Source: Thermus filiformis
Lineage (GTDB): Bacteria; Deinococcota; Deinococci; Deinococcales; Thermaceae
Assembly (NCBI RefSeq): GCF_000771745.2
Contig: NZ_JPSL02000038.1
Location: 1-64,000 of the forward strand
Direction: 5' to 3'
Length of the DNA: 64,000 nt
Under the pieces are notes generated by a model. That model had not been told where the DNA came from. It worked only from the letters and a program-made list of their open reading frames with translations, and searched no databases. The number at the start of each line of letters is the position of its first letter. Position 1 is the first letter of the stretch. A program made the position numbers and the translations under genes. This document shows, one piece after another, positions 17,862 through 30,222 of the stretch.

Positions 17862-19574
17862 ATGGGTGCCCTCTACCGCCGGGTCCGCCCCCTCACCTTC
17901 CAGGAGGTGGTGGGGCAGGAGCACGTCAAGGAGCCCTTGGAGAGGGCGATCCGGGAGGGGCTTCTGGCCCAGGCCTACCTCTTTAGCGGCCCCCGGGGGG
18001 TGGGGAAGACCACCACCGCCCGCCTCCTGGCCATGGGGGTGGGGTGCACGGGGAAGGAGAAGCCCTGCGGGGTGTGCGAGCACTGCCTTATGGTCCGGGA
18101 GGGGCGGCACCCGGACGTGCTGGAGATAGACGCCGCGAGCCACAACTCGGTGGAGGACGTGCGGGAGCTACAGGAGCGGCTCCTCCTCTCCCCCCTCATG
18201 GCCCCCAAGAAGGTCTTCATCCTGGACGAGGCCCACATGCTCTCCAAGAGCGCCTTCAACGCCCTGCTCAAGACCCTGGAGGAGCCCCCCGCCCACGTCC
18301 TCTTTATCTTCGCCACCACCGAGCCCGAGCGGATGCCCCCCACCATCCTCTCCCGCACCCAGCACTTCCGCTTCCGCCGCCTGAGCGAGGAGGAGATCGC
18401 CCGGAAGCTCCGCCGCATCCTCCAGGAGATGGGGCGGGAGGCCACGGAGGAGGCCCTCCTCCTGGTGGCCCGGCTGGCGGACGGGGCTATGCGGGACGCG
18501 GAGAGCCTTTTGGACCGGCTCCTCCTCCTGGAGGGGCCCCTGACGCGAGAGCGGGTGGAGGAGGCCTTCGGCCTGCCCCCCAAGGACGCCCTCTTCCAGG
18601 TGGCCCGCCTTCTGGCCCCCGGCCCGGGGGAGAGGGAGGTCCAGGAGGCCTTGGAGCTCGCCCGTGGCCTCTACGCCCGGGGCTTCGCCGCCAAGAGCCT
18701 GATCTCGGCCCTCCTCGAGGTCCTGCGGGAGGACCTCCTCGCCCGCCGCCTGGGCCTTTCCCTGCCCGAGCTCATCCGGGGGATGGAGGCTTTGGACGAG
18801 GTCCTGGTGGAGATGAACCGCCGGCCCGACCTGATGGGTCTGGAGCTGGCCCTTCTGAAGCTTTACGCCGCCTGGCGCCCCACTTCCGAGGGAGCCCGGC
18901 TCGAGGCCCCGCCCCCTCCAAGGCCCCAGGCCGCCCCGGCCCCTCCCCCGTCAGGGGAGGCCCCGGGGGAGCCCTCCCAGGGGCTCGAGGCCCGCTGGCG
19001 GGACTTCCTCCAGGCCTTGAAGCCCACCCTCCGGGCCTTCCTGCGGGAGGGGCGGCCCCGGCTGGAGGGGGACGCCCTCCTCATCGCCTTCCCTAAGGGC
19101 AAGGCCTTCCACTACCAGAAAGCCCTGGAGAAAAGGGCCGACTACGCCGACCTTGCCCTGCGCCTTTTCGGGGTGAAGGAGGTGGAGCCGGTCCTGGAGG
19201 CCGCCTCCCCGCAAGGGAAACCGGGAGCGGCTTTCCCGTCAGGGGAAGAGGTAGGAGAAAAAAAAACCCCTGATTCCCCCCTTCCCAGGTCCGTAGGGGA
19301 AGAGGGCTCTGGGCCCCCCGCCGAGGCCGGGCCGGCGTGGGATGCACCGGCTTCGGAGCCTCCCGAGGCGGCCGCTTTTCCACCCACAGAACCCCGGGCC
19401 GCCCCTTCGGAGGAAGACCCGGAAGGCCCCGCCTATTCGGACCCCCTGGACGAGCCCCGGCTCCGCCGCCTCATGCGCCTTTTCGGGGCCCGGCTGGTTC
19501 AGATCAAGCCTCCCGAGGAGGCCCGCGCCTCGGAACCCATGAGCGAGGACGAGATAGGGGGTAATGGTATATAA
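17862..19574 (+). CDS. dnaX: DNA polymerase III subunits tau and gamma
   Basis: Clamp-loader ATPase. Full-length tau is 570 residues: Walker A GPRGVGKT at 43-50, a four-Cys zinc site (C62, C69, C72, C75), DEAHML Walker B, the LSRTQHFRFRR arginine-finger segment, then a Pro/Glu-rich linker and a C-terminal domain ending MSEDEIGGNGI, which in tau contacts the polymerase. The A9 run at 19258-19266 allows slippage: reading one extra A gives a stop two codons later, producing gamma of about 470 residues. This mirrors the known T. thermophilus arrangement. Confidence 0.95.
   Translation: MGALYRRVRPLTFQEVVGQEHVKEPLERAIREGLLAQAYLFSGPRGVGKTTTARLLAMGVGCTGKEKPCGVCEHCLMVREGRHPDVLEIDAASHNSVEDVRELQERLLLSPLMAPKKVFILDEAHMLSKSAFNALLKTLEEPPAHVLFIFATTEPERMPPTILSRTQHFRFRRLSEEEIARKLRRILQEMGREATEEALLLVARLADGAMRDAESLLDRLLLLEGPLTRERVEEAFGLPPKDALFQVARLLAPGPGEREVQEALELARGLYARGFAAKSLISALLEVLREDLLARRLGLSLPELIRGMEALDEVLVEMNRRPDLMGLELALLKLYAAWRPTSEGARLEAPPPPRPQAAPAPPPSGEAPGEPSQGLEARWRDFLQALKPTLRAFLREGRPRLEGDALLIAFPKGKAFHYQKALEKRADYADLALRLFGVKEVEPVLEAASPQGKPGAAFPSGEEVGEKKTPDSPLPRSVGEEGSGPPAEAGPAWDAPASEPPEAAAFPPTEPRAAPSEEDPEGPAYSDPLDEPRLRRLMRLFGARLVQIKPPEEARASEPMSEDEIGGNGI
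19258..19266 (+). promoter_or_regulatory. dnaX: A9 slippery run in dnaX (gamma/tau switch)
   Basis: Nine consecutive A residues preceded by an SD-like AGGGGAAGAGG. In the annotated frame it reads GAA AAA AAA ACC CCT GAT; with ten A residues in the transcript, or a -1 ribosomal shift, it reads GAA AAA AAA AAC CCC TGA and stops. In T. thermophilus transcriptional slippage at such a run is established. The conserved position in the linker after the ATPase part makes the same use very likely here. Confidence 0.85.
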
Positions 19575-19861
19575 TGGGCTCCATGCGGACCACCGACCTG
19601 GGCAACGAGACGGTAGAGAACATCCTGAAGCGGCTTAGGCGCATTGAGGGGCAGGTGCGGGGCCTGCAGAAGATGGTGGCCGAAGGGCGTCCCTGCGACG
19701 AGGTCCTCACCCAGATGACCGCCACCAAGAAGGCCATGGAGTCCGCGGCCACCCTGATCCTCGAGGAGTTCCTGAACATCTGCGCCACCGAGGTCTCGGA
19801 GGGGAAGGACGCCTCCAAGAAGCCCGAGGAGATCGCCAACATCCTGCGCAAGTTCATCTGA
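19574..19861 (+). CDS. CsoR/RcnR-family repressor lacking the copper-site histidine (CstR-like)
   Basis: All-helical tetrameric DNA-binding repressor, 95 residues: RLRRIEGQVRGLQKMVAEGR-PC. Cys41 and Cys70 occupy the two conserved thiol positions, but the residue four before Cys70, a His in copper-sensing CsoR, is Phe (FLNIC). Two thiols without the His recall the persulfide sensor CstR. ATG at 19574 overlaps the dnaX stop; the alternative ATG at 19583 would give 92 residues. It may be co-transcribed with dnaX or use the TATAAT at 19570-19575. Its target operon is not adjacent. Confidence 0.85.
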   Translation: MGSMRTTDLGNETVENILKRLRRIEGQVRGLQKMVAEGRPCDEVLTQMTATKKAMESAATLILEEFLNICATEVSEGKDASKKPEEIANILRKFI

Positions 19862-19882
19862 TGGGCCTGTGCCAGAAGCGGC

Positions 19883-20344
19883 ATGACGAATAGGCTCCGG
19901 CGGCTCCTCCTCGCCTTCTTCCCCCGCCTGGCCCGCCCCGACGACGCCTTCGCCCTCCGCTTCCTAGAGGGGGAGGAGGCGGCCCTCTACCTGGCCATGG
20001 ACCCCCGGGACCGGCTCCACGGGGTGGAGGTGGCCAAGCGCCTCCTGGAGGCCTACCCGGAGGCCCCCCCGGTGGCGGTCCGGGCCGCCCTTCTACACGA
20101 CGTGGGGAAGTCCTTAAGGCCCTATAGGCCCCTGGAGCGCGTCCTAACCGGCCTTTTCGCCCCGCCCGTCCCCATAGATCCTTTGCGGGGGGGAGTCCTG
20201 GGGGCCTTCCAGGTGCGGCGCCACCACCCCCTGTACGGGGCCCGGATGGTCCGGGACCCCCAGCTGGCCCGGCTCATCCGGGAGCACCACGCCCCCAAGA
20301 CGGAGTGGGGCCGGCGCATCCACCGCCTGGACCGGGAGTTCTAG
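19883..20344 (+). CDS. HD-domain phosphohydrolase
   Basis: 153 residues with the metal ligands of the HD superfamily: HGVEVAKRLLEAYP (first His), LLHDVGK (the HD pair plus Lys) near residue 75, RHHPLYGARM and REHHAPKTEWG. Such proteins hydrolyse phosphate esters of nucleotides or cyclic nucleotides; the substrate is not predictable. Starts 22 bp after the CsoR-like gene. The palindromic repeat follows right at the stop codon. Confidence 0.82.
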   Translation: MTNRLRRLLLAFFPRLARPDDAFALRFLEGEEAALYLAMDPRDRLHGVEVAKRLLEAYPEAPPVAVRAALLHDVGKSLRPYRPLERVLTGLFAPPVPIDPLRGGVLGAFQVRRHHPLYGARMVRDPQLARLIREHHAPKTEWGRRIHRLDREF

Positions 20345-20420
20345 TACCACCCCATCCTGGCTTGCGCCAGGATGGGGGCCCCGTAATACCCCCCAGCTTG
20401 GCCCCTGCCAAGCCGGGGGC
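20344..20420. repeat. REP-like palindrome pair (units 1 and 2)
   Basis: Unit 1: CCCCATCCTGGC (20350-20361), loop TTGC, and its exact complement (20366-20377). Unit 2: CCCCCAGCTTGGC (20390-20402), loop of 4, and GCCAAGCCGGGGG (20407-20419) with one mismatch. The stems differ in sequence but keep pairing. The rest of the gap to korA (20421-20515) has a G-rich run, no gene, and an AGGAGG ribosome site just before the next start. Confidence 0.8.
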
Positions 20421-20515
20421 TTTGGCAGGCCGAAACGGGGTTGGGGGGTTTTGGGCATTTGCCCCTAGTCAGGCCGGGGCATATGGGGTAAGTTATCCTG
20501 CGAAAAGGAGGGCTT

Positions 20516-23283
<2,768 letters not shown>

Positions 23284-23290
23284 GGCCACC

Positions 23291-23399
23291 CCGGTAAACC
23301 ACCCCATCCTGGCGCCAGCCAGGATGGGGGCCCCGGCAAAGCCTTTCCCTTCTGGCGGGGCCACGGGTGCGAAGGAGGCGGGAGAAATGCCTTGCTGCC
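23291..23399. repeat. REP-like palindrome (unit 3) with downstream tail module
   Basis: Perfect 12-bp stem CCCCATCCTGGC / GCCAGGATGGGG (23302-23313 and 23318-23329) preceded by GGTAAACCA. It is followed by the tail module GGCAAAGCCTTTCCC ... GGCGGGGCCACG ... TGCGAAGGAGGCGGGAGAAA (about 23334-23387). The module ends just before the birA promoter. No gene is present between korB and birA. Confidence 0.78.
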
Positions 23400-23437
23400 T
23401 TGACATCGTCAACCAATATCGGTTAGTTTGGTTGACG
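23400..23437 (+). promoter_or_regulatory. birA-bioY promoter overlapped by a BirA-type operator
   Basis: A perfect -35 TTGACA (23400-23405), 18-nt spacer and TAGTTT -10 (23424-23429) stand 7 nt before the GTG start. A 10-bp perfect inverted repeat, CGTCAACCAA (23407-23416) and TTGGTTGACG (23428-23437), brackets the -10. Read as half-sites GTCAACC-N15-GGTTGAC this matches the form of known BirA operators. Since the downstream ligase has an N-terminal DNA-binding domain, biotin-dependent autoregulation is likely. Confidence 0.75.
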
Positions 23438-24312
23438 TGCCCGCCCTCCTTCCCCTCCTCACCGAGACCTTCCAGAGCGGGGAGGCCCTGGCCCGGCGGC
23501 TGGGGGTGAGCCGGGCCGCGGTCCACAAGGAGGCCCGGCGGCTCCAGGCCGAGGGGTATCCCGTGGAGGTGGGCCGCGCAGGGTACCGCCTGGCCCCCGG
23601 GACCCCCGCTCCCCACCTCCTCCCTTACCCCCATCCCTTCCACTACCTGGGCCGGGTGGACAGCACCCAGGACGTCCTGAGGGCCCTGGCCCGGGCCGGG
23701 GCCCCGGAGGGGAGCCTGGTCCTGGCGGAGGTCCAACAGAAGGGCCGGGGGCGGCGGGGCCGGGTCTGGCTCTCTGAGCCGGGGAAGAGCCTGACCTTCT
23801 CCCTCCTCCTGAGGCCGGGCCTGCCGCTTTCCGGCCTGGGCCTCCTCCCCCTCCTGGCGGGGGTGGCCCTGGCCGAGGCGGTGGGGCTGGGAGGGCTGAA
23901 GTGGCCCAACGACCTCCTGAGCCCGGACGGCCGGAAGATGGCCGGGGTCCTCCTCGAGGCCGAGGTCCAGGGGGAGGAGGTGGCCTTCGCCCTTTTGGGC
24001 GTGGGGGTGAACGTCCTTTCCGCCCCGCCCGGGGCCGCAGCCTTGGCGGAGTGGGGGCTTGGGAACCGGCGGGAGGTCCTCGCCCGCTTCCTGGAGCGCT
24101 TTTTCGCCCTCTACCCCCTTCTCCTCGAGCCCCAGGCCCTCCTGGAGCGCTGGCGAAAAAGGAGCCTCACCCTGGGCCGGAGAGTCCGGGTCCTGACCTC
24201 GAGGGGTCCGGTGGAGGGGCTAGCGGAGGACGTCCTCCCCGACGGGAGCCTCTTGGTGGGGGGGGTGCGGGTGGGGGCGGGCGACGTGGAACTGGTAGGA
24301 GGTGTGCGATGA
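23437..24312 (+). CDS. birA: Biotin-protein ligase and biotin repressor BirA
   Basis: Activates biotin with ATP and attaches it to the carboxylase carrier protein; also a repressor. 291 residues: winged helix-turn-helix (ALARRLGVSRAAVHKEARRL, about 14-33), catalytic domain with QQKGRGRRGRVW and LKWPNDL, and an SH3-like C-terminal domain. GTG at 23437 is chosen because the promoter leaves no room for the TTG at 23428, which lies inside the operator. The stop overlaps the bioY start (ATGA). Confidence 0.9.
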   Translation: MPALLPLLTETFQSGEALARRLGVSRAAVHKEARRLQAEGYPVEVGRAGYRLAPGTPAPHLLPYPHPFHYLGRVDSTQDVLRALARAGAPEGSLVLAEVQQKGRGRRGRVWLSEPGKSLTFSLLLRPGLPLSGLGLLPLLAGVALAEAVGLGGLKWPNDLLSPDGRKMAGVLLEAEVQGEEVAFALLGVGVNVLSAPPGAAALAEWGLGNRREVLARFLERFFALYPLLLEPQALLERWRKRSLTLGRRVRVLTSRGPVEGLAEDVLPDGSLLVGGVRVGAGDVELVGGVR

Positions 24313-24935
24313 ACACGCAGGTGCTGCCGTATCTTCCCTTGGTGAAAGTCCTCTGGCCTCGCCGCTCCCTAGGGCGGGACCTGGCCCTGGTCCTCTCGGG
24401 GAGCCTGTTCGTGGCCCTTTTGGCCCAGGTCTCCCTTCCCCTTCCCTTCACCCCGGTGCCCATCACTGGCCAGACCCTGGGGGTGCTCCTGGTGGGGGCG
24501 GCCCTGGGGAGCCGGCTGGGCTTTTTGGCCCTGCTGGCCTACCTGGTGGAGGGGGGGCTGGGCCTGCCCTTCTTCGCGGGGGGCACGGGTGGCCTGGCCA
24601 AGATCCTCGGCCCCACCGGGGGCTACCTACTGTCCTACCCCCTGGCGGCGGGGCTGGTGGGGCTTCTGGTGGAGCGGTTCGGGGCGGACCGGTCCTTCTT
24701 CAAGACGCTGCTCGCCATGCTGGCGGGCAACCTCCTCATCTACGCCCTGGGGGTGCCTTGGCTGGGGGCCTTCCTGGCCGGGGTGGGCAAGTACCCGGGC
24801 CTGGCGGGCCTCCTCCTCATGGGAATGATTCCCTTCCTGCCGGGCGACCTGGTGAAGGCGGTCCTGGCCGCCCTTCTGCTGCCCTCCGCCTGGAGGCTCA
24901 TACCACCCCATTCTGGCGGGGGCCCCGGTAAATAG
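24309..24935 (+). CDS. bioY: Biotin transporter substrate-binding subunit BioY
   Basis: 208 residues, six hydrophobic segments. The family motif PLPFTPVPITGQTLGVLL and the FFAGGTGGLAKILGPTGGYLL region are present, as is FLPGDLVKAVLAA, which contacts the ECF transducer. Works alone or with a shared ECF module not seen here. The last 12 residues (IPPHSGGGPGK) and the stop codon derive from a decayed copy of the palindromic repeat at 24899-24935, so the native C-terminus was replaced. Confidence 0.92.
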   Translation: MNTQVLPYLPLVKVLWPRRSLGRDLALVLSGSLFVALLAQVSLPLPFTPVPITGQTLGVLLVGAALGSRLGFLALLAYLVEGGLGLPFFAGGTGGLAKILGPTGGYLLSYPLAAGLVGLLVERFGADRSFFKTLLAMLAGNLLIYALGVPWLGAFLAGVGKYPGLAGLLLMGMIPFLPGDLVKAVLAALLLPSAWRLIPPHSGGGPGK

Positions 24936-24984
24936 TCCCCAGCCTTCTGACGGGGCCGCGTATGCGAAGGAAACGGGAGAAAGT
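24899..24984. repeat. Decayed REP-like unit and tail module, overlapping the bioY 3' end
   Basis: ATACCACCCCATTCTGGC is followed directly by GGGGGCCCCGGTAAAT: the right stem arm has been lost, so no hairpin forms. The tail module follows (CCAGCCTTCTGACGGGGCCGCG, then TATGCGAAGGAAACGGGAGAAA at about 24961-24982) and ends 2-3 bp before the nitrilase ATG, so its AAGGA/GGGAG may serve as the ribosome site of that gene. Confidence 0.7.
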
Positions 24985-25650
24985 ATGAGGGTCGGTCTGG
25001 CCCACCTGGCCCTCACCGAGCCGGCCGAAACCCTCAAGAGGGCCCTCCGTCTCCTCGAGGAGGCCCGGGCGGAGGGGGTGGACCTGGTCCTCTTCCCCGA
25101 GTACCTCTTCGGCCGGGCCCCCTTTCCCGAGGGGGTCCGGGCCTTGGCGGAGGCGGCCCGGGCCCTGGGGGTGCGGGCGGCCTTGGGCCACCTCGAGGCG
25201 GGCCAGAACCGCCTGAGCCTCCTGCCCGGGGGGCCCAGCTACGCCAAGCTCCACCCCTACCTGGACGAGCCGGAGGTCACCCCCGGGCAGGCCCCCGTCC
25301 TCTGGGAGGGGTTCGGCCTGGCCCTGTGCTACGACCTGGACTTCCCCGAGCTCTTCCGGAGCTACGCCCTGAAGGGGGCGGAGGCCTTTCTGGTGGGCGC
25401 GGCCTGGCCCGGGGAGTACCGGGACCTGATGGAGGTCCTGGCCCGGGCCCGGGCGGCGGAGAACCAGGCCTACCTCTTCCTGGCCAACCGCCACGACACG
25501 GGAAGCCCCTCCCTGGCCGTCCGGCCCGACGGCCGGGTGGTGCTCCGCCTCGAGGCGGAGGGCCTGGGCGTGGCCGAGCTGGACCGGGGCTTCCTGGAGG
25601 CCTACCGGGCCCAGTACCCCATCCTCTCCCACCGCCGGGCCGCCTACTGA
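24985..25650 (+). CDS. Carbon-nitrogen hydrolase (nitrilase superfamily)
   Basis: Amidase-fold enzyme with the full Glu-Lys-Cys triad: E39 in LFPEYLFG, K88 in YAKLHPY, C115 in LCYDLDFPEL. At 221 residues it is short for the family (usually 250-300), with trimmed loops but an intact core. Substrate unknown. The 3' end overlaps the convergent hydroxyisobutyrate dehydrogenase gene by 7 bp. Tail-module sequence lies directly before the ATG. Confidence 0.88.
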   Translation: MRVGLAHLALTEPAETLKRALRLLEEARAEGVDLVLFPEYLFGRAPFPEGVRALAEAARALGVRAALGHLEAGQNRLSLLPGGPSYAKLHPYLDEPEVTPGQAPVLWEGFGLALCYDLDFPELFRSYALKGAEAFLVGAAWPGEYRDLMEVLARARAAENQAYLFLANRHDTGSPSLAVRPDGRVVLRLEAEGLGVAELDRGFLEAYRAQYPILSHRRAAY

Positions 25651-26513
25651 ATTTCCCGCCCCGCCCAGCGCTCCAGAAGCCTCAGGGCCTCCACGTGGTC
25701 CCGGTCGCCGCCCAGCTCCCGCTTGGCCATCTCGTACACCTCCCGGGTGAGGCGGAGGAGGGGGGCCGGGGCCTTCTCCTCCTCCAGGACCCCCATGGCG
25801 ATGCCCAGGTCCTTCACCAAAAGCCCCAGGGCGAAGGTCTTGGGGAAGGCCCGGGTGAGGACCCGCTCGGGGATCAGGTTCTCCGTGGCGTTGGAGCGGC
25901 CGCTGGAGGCGTTGATCACCTCCAGGGCCTTTTCGGCCGATACCCCCTGGGCCACCAGGGCCAGAAGCCCCTCCCCCGCCGCCCAGAGGTTCACCGCCAA
26001 AAGGGCGTTGTTCACCGCCTTCACCGCGTGCCCCGCCCCCACGGGTCCCACGTGGACCACCTTCCGGGCGTAGAAGAGGAGGGGGCGCACCCGCTCCACC
26101 GCCTCCTCCGGCCCCCCTATCATCACCGTGAGGGTGCCCTTCTCCGCTCCCGCCACCCCGCCCGAGACCGGGGCGTCCAGGTAGACCACGCCCTTTTCCC
26201 CAAGCCGCTCCGCCAGGGCGCGGCTCGCCTCGGGCTCGCCGCTCGTGGCGTCCACCCAGTAGGTGCCCGGCCTGAGGTGGGGGTAGAGGGCCTCCGCCAC
26301 CTCCCGGACCTCGCGGGTGGTGGGCAGGCAGGTGAAGATCACCTCCGCCTCAGCCACCTCCTCCAGGGGCACCGCCCGGGAGCCGTGCTCCTCCTGGTGC
26401 CTCAGGGCCTTTGCGAAGGTGCGGTTCCAGACCAGGGTGGGCCGGTGCTTGGCCAGGTGGGCGGCCATGGGGTAGCCCATGGCCCCGAGACCGAGGAAGG
26501 CCAGGGTTTCCAT
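25644..26513 (-). CDS. 3-hydroxyisobutyrate dehydrogenase-type beta-hydroxyacid dehydrogenase
   Basis: 289 residues, closely similar to the structurally characterised T. thermophilus enzyme as I recall it. NAD(P) loop [14 protein letters not shown] at the N-terminus, substrate motif [18 protein letters not shown], catalytic Lys in [11 protein letters not shown]. Oxidises 3-hydroxyisobutyrate in valine breakdown or a related hydroxyacid. It could act downstream of the branched-chain dehydrogenase encoded at 10-13.5 kb, although the two loci are apart. Confidence 0.9.
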   Translation of the reverse strand: METLAFLGLGAMGYPMAAHLAKHRPTLVWNRTFAKALRHQEEHGSRAVPLEEVAEAEVIFTCLPTTREVREVAEALYPHLRPGTYWVDATSGEPEASRALAERLGEKGVVYLDAPVSGGVAGAEKGTLTVMIGGPEEAVERVRPLLFYARKVVHVGPVGAGHAVKAVNNALLAVNLWAAGEGLLALVAQGVSAEKALEVINASSGRSNATENLIPERVLTRAFPKTFALGLLVKDLGIAMGVLEEEKAPAPLLRLTREVYEMAKRELGGDRDHVEALRLLERWAGREIQ

Positions 26514-26522
26514 GCGTCCTTT

Positions 26523-26866
26523 TTACCAGACCTTGAGGAGCCGGGCCAGGCCCCGGAAGAGGAGGAGGAAGAGGAGGCTGAAGCCCATGGCCACGCCCAA
26601 GAAGACGAAGAACCCCGGTCCGAACCCGCCCCCGAGGGCCATCTCCCTTAGCCAGAGCCCGGCGGGGAAGGCCAAAAGCCAGGTGAAAAGGAGGCTGTGG
26701 AGGCTGGGCCTCCGGTAGGTGCCGAGGAAGGGGGAGAGGAGGAGCCAGACCAAGAGGACGGGGAGAAGGTTCCTCGCGATCCCCCCCAGGTCCACCGGCC
26801 GGTGGTGGGAGACCAGGCCCACCACGGCAAAGAGAAGGAGGGCCAGAAGGTCAAAGAGGAAGAGCC

Positions 26867-26870
<4 letters not shown>
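26523..26870 (-). CDS. DUF3054 family membrane protein
   Basis: 115 residues with four membrane segments. [18 protein letters not shown] followed by [19 protein letters not shown] matches the DUF3054 pattern of conserved polar residues (Asp near the N-terminus, Gly/His). Role unknown. The start overlaps the end of lipA by 4 bp, and the gene lies between lipA and the dehydrogenase on the same strand, so it is probably in the lipBA transcript. Confidence 0.72.
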
Positions 26871-28620
<1,750 letters not shown>

Positions 28621-28632
28621 CGGTGAGAGGGC

Positions 28633-29088
28633 TCAGCCCTGGGCCACCACGCTCACCTTGAGCTGGATGGGCACCTCGGGGTGCGGCTTGTAGGTGAGGA
28701 CGTACTCCCCCAGCTCCTTGATGGGCTTCTCCAGCTGGAGGCGCTTGGCGTCTATGGTAATGCCGTGCTGGCGCTCCAGGGCCTCGGCGATGTCCCGGGT
28801 GGTCACGGAGCCGTAGATCTTGGTCTCCCCGGCCCGGACCGGCAGGGTCAGGGTGAGGTTCTCCAGCACCTCCTTGAGCCGGAGCGCCTCCTCCTTGCGC
28901 TGGGCGGCCCGCTTGGCCTGGGCGCGGATCTTGGCCTCCAGGGCCTTGAGGTTGCTCTCCGTGGCCAAAACGGCCAGGCCCCTCGGGATGAGGTAGTTGC
29001 GGGCGTAGCCGGGCCGGACGCTCACCACCTGGCCCACATCGCCCAGGTTCTCCAGGGGCTCCAGAAGAATGACCTTGGTCGCCTTCAT
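28633..29088 (-). CDS. rplI: 50S ribosomal protein L9
   Basis: 151 residues. N-terminal domain VILLEPLENLGDVGQVVSV-RPGYARNYLIPRGLA binds 23S rRNA, a long charged helix (residues 42-75) links to the C-terminal domain with AGETKIYGSVTTRDIAEAL. Three to four extra N-terminal residues (MKAT) compared with the usual MKVILL start. Last gene of the rpsF-ssb-rpsR-rplI row. Confidence 0.97.
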   Translation of the reverse strand: MKATKVILLEPLENLGDVGQVVSVRPGYARNYLIPRGLAVLATESNLKALEAKIRAQAKRAAQRKEEALRLKEVLENLTLTLPVRAGETKIYGSVTTRDIAEALERQHGITIDAKRLQLEKPIKELGEYVLTYKPHPEVPIQLKVSVVAQG

Positions 29089-29098
29089 CCTTCACCCC

Positions 29099-29386
29099 CT
29101 ATTTCCGGACCAGCTTCTCGGTGAAGGGGAGAAGCCCCAGCACCCGGGCCCGCTTGATGGTCCGGGCCAGAATCCGCTGCTCCTTGGCCGTGAGCCCCGT
29201 CCGGCGGCGGGGAAGGATCTTCCCCGTCTCGGACAGGAACTTCCTCAGGACCTCCACGTTCTTGTAGTCCAGGAGGTCAAACTCTCCCACCGTGGCCTTG
29301 ACCTTGGCCTTGCGGGAGCGCCGCTGCGTCTGCGCCTTCGCGGTGCGCGCGGCCTTCTGCTTGGTTTGGTTCTTGTCCTTGCTCAA
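29099..29386 (-). CDS. rpsR: 30S ribosomal protein S18
   Basis: 95 residues with a basic N-terminal tail ([17 protein letters not shown]) and the conserved core [26 protein letters not shown] and [17 protein letters not shown]. Binds 16S rRNA next to S6 on the platform, matching the co-expression with rpsF. Its start overlaps the ssb stop by 4 bp. Confidence 0.97.
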   Translation of the reverse strand: MSKDKNQTKQKAARTAKAQTQRRSRKAKVKATVGEFDLLDYKNVEVLRKFLSETGKILPRRRTGLTAKEQRILARTIKRARVLGLLPFTEKLVRK

Positions 29387-30198
29387 AACGGCAAATCCTC
29401 CTCCGGCGGGAAGTCTTCCAGCCCTTCCTCGATGTCCACCCCACCCGTCTGGGCTTTCGCGCCTGAGGCGCTTTGGGGTCTGGGTCCGCCGGCCTGTCCA
29501 GACCCACGGGTGAGCCGCTCCAACCGGGTCGCCTCCACGCGGGTAATGTAGCGGCGCTCCCCGGTGGAGCTTGTCCAGGAGTCATTTACCAACCGACCGA
29601 TGACCAAGACGGGCTCGCCCTTCCTGAGCTCCGCGGCCCATTCCGCCAGGTCCCGCCAGGCTTGAACCTCGAGGAAGTGGGTCCTCTCCTCGGCGCCGCC
29701 CTGTCCCCGCGTCCTCTCGTTCACCGCCAGGCCCATGCGGGCCACCGGGGTGCCCTGGGGGGTGTAGCGGAGCTCCACGTCCCGGGTCAGGTTCCCCATC
29801 AGGAGGGCCTGGTTGAGGGCGTTCCTCATCCGGACCTGCCCCCGGGCGTCCTCCACCGTCTCCAGGCGGGCGCCCCCCTGGAGGGGGTCCAGGAAGTCGG
29901 CGCGGATCTCCACCGCGCTTCGCTTCTGCCCCTCCGTCTCCCAGGTGCGGTACTCCAGCCGCCCCTCCACGAACAGGGGCTGGCCGGCCTCGAGGGCATC
30001 CCCCCACATCTCGGCCTGACGGCCCAGGAGCTTGACCCGGTGGTACCAGGGGATCTCCCGGGTTCCGGTCTCGTCCTGGACCAGGTCGTTTCCCGCCAGG
30101 TTCAGCTCCAGGACCGCCATCCCCCCCGGGGTGTAGCGCATGTCCGGGCGGGCGGTCAGGGTCCCGATCAGGTAAACGCGGTTCAAGCCTCTAGCCAT
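29383..30198 (-). CDS. ssb: Single-stranded DNA-binding protein with two OB folds
   Basis: 271 residues. Two OB folds are visible in tandem: the first begins [23 protein letters not shown], the second begins [19 protein letters not shown] and repeats the [19 protein letters not shown] pattern. This duplication, giving a dimer instead of a tetramer, is a Thermus/Deinococcus trait. The acidic tail [17 protein letters not shown] recruits repair and replication partners. Lies between rpsF and rpsR. Confidence 0.97.
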   Translation of the reverse strand: MARGLNRVYLIGTLTARPDMRYTPGGMAVLELNLAGNDLVQDETGTREIPWYHRVKLLGRQAEMWGDALEAGQPLFVEGRLEYRTWETEGQKRSAVEIRADFLDPLQGGARLETVEDARGQVRMRNALNQALLMGNLTRDVELRYTPQGTPVARMGLAVNERTRGQGGAEERTHFLEVQAWRDLAEWAAELRKGEPVLVIGRLVNDSWTSSTGERRYITRVEATRLERLTRGSGQAGGPRPQSASGAKAQTGGVDIEEGLEDFPPEEDLPF

Positions 30199-30222
30199 AG
30201 ACCTATTTTAGGCGGTTTGGCG

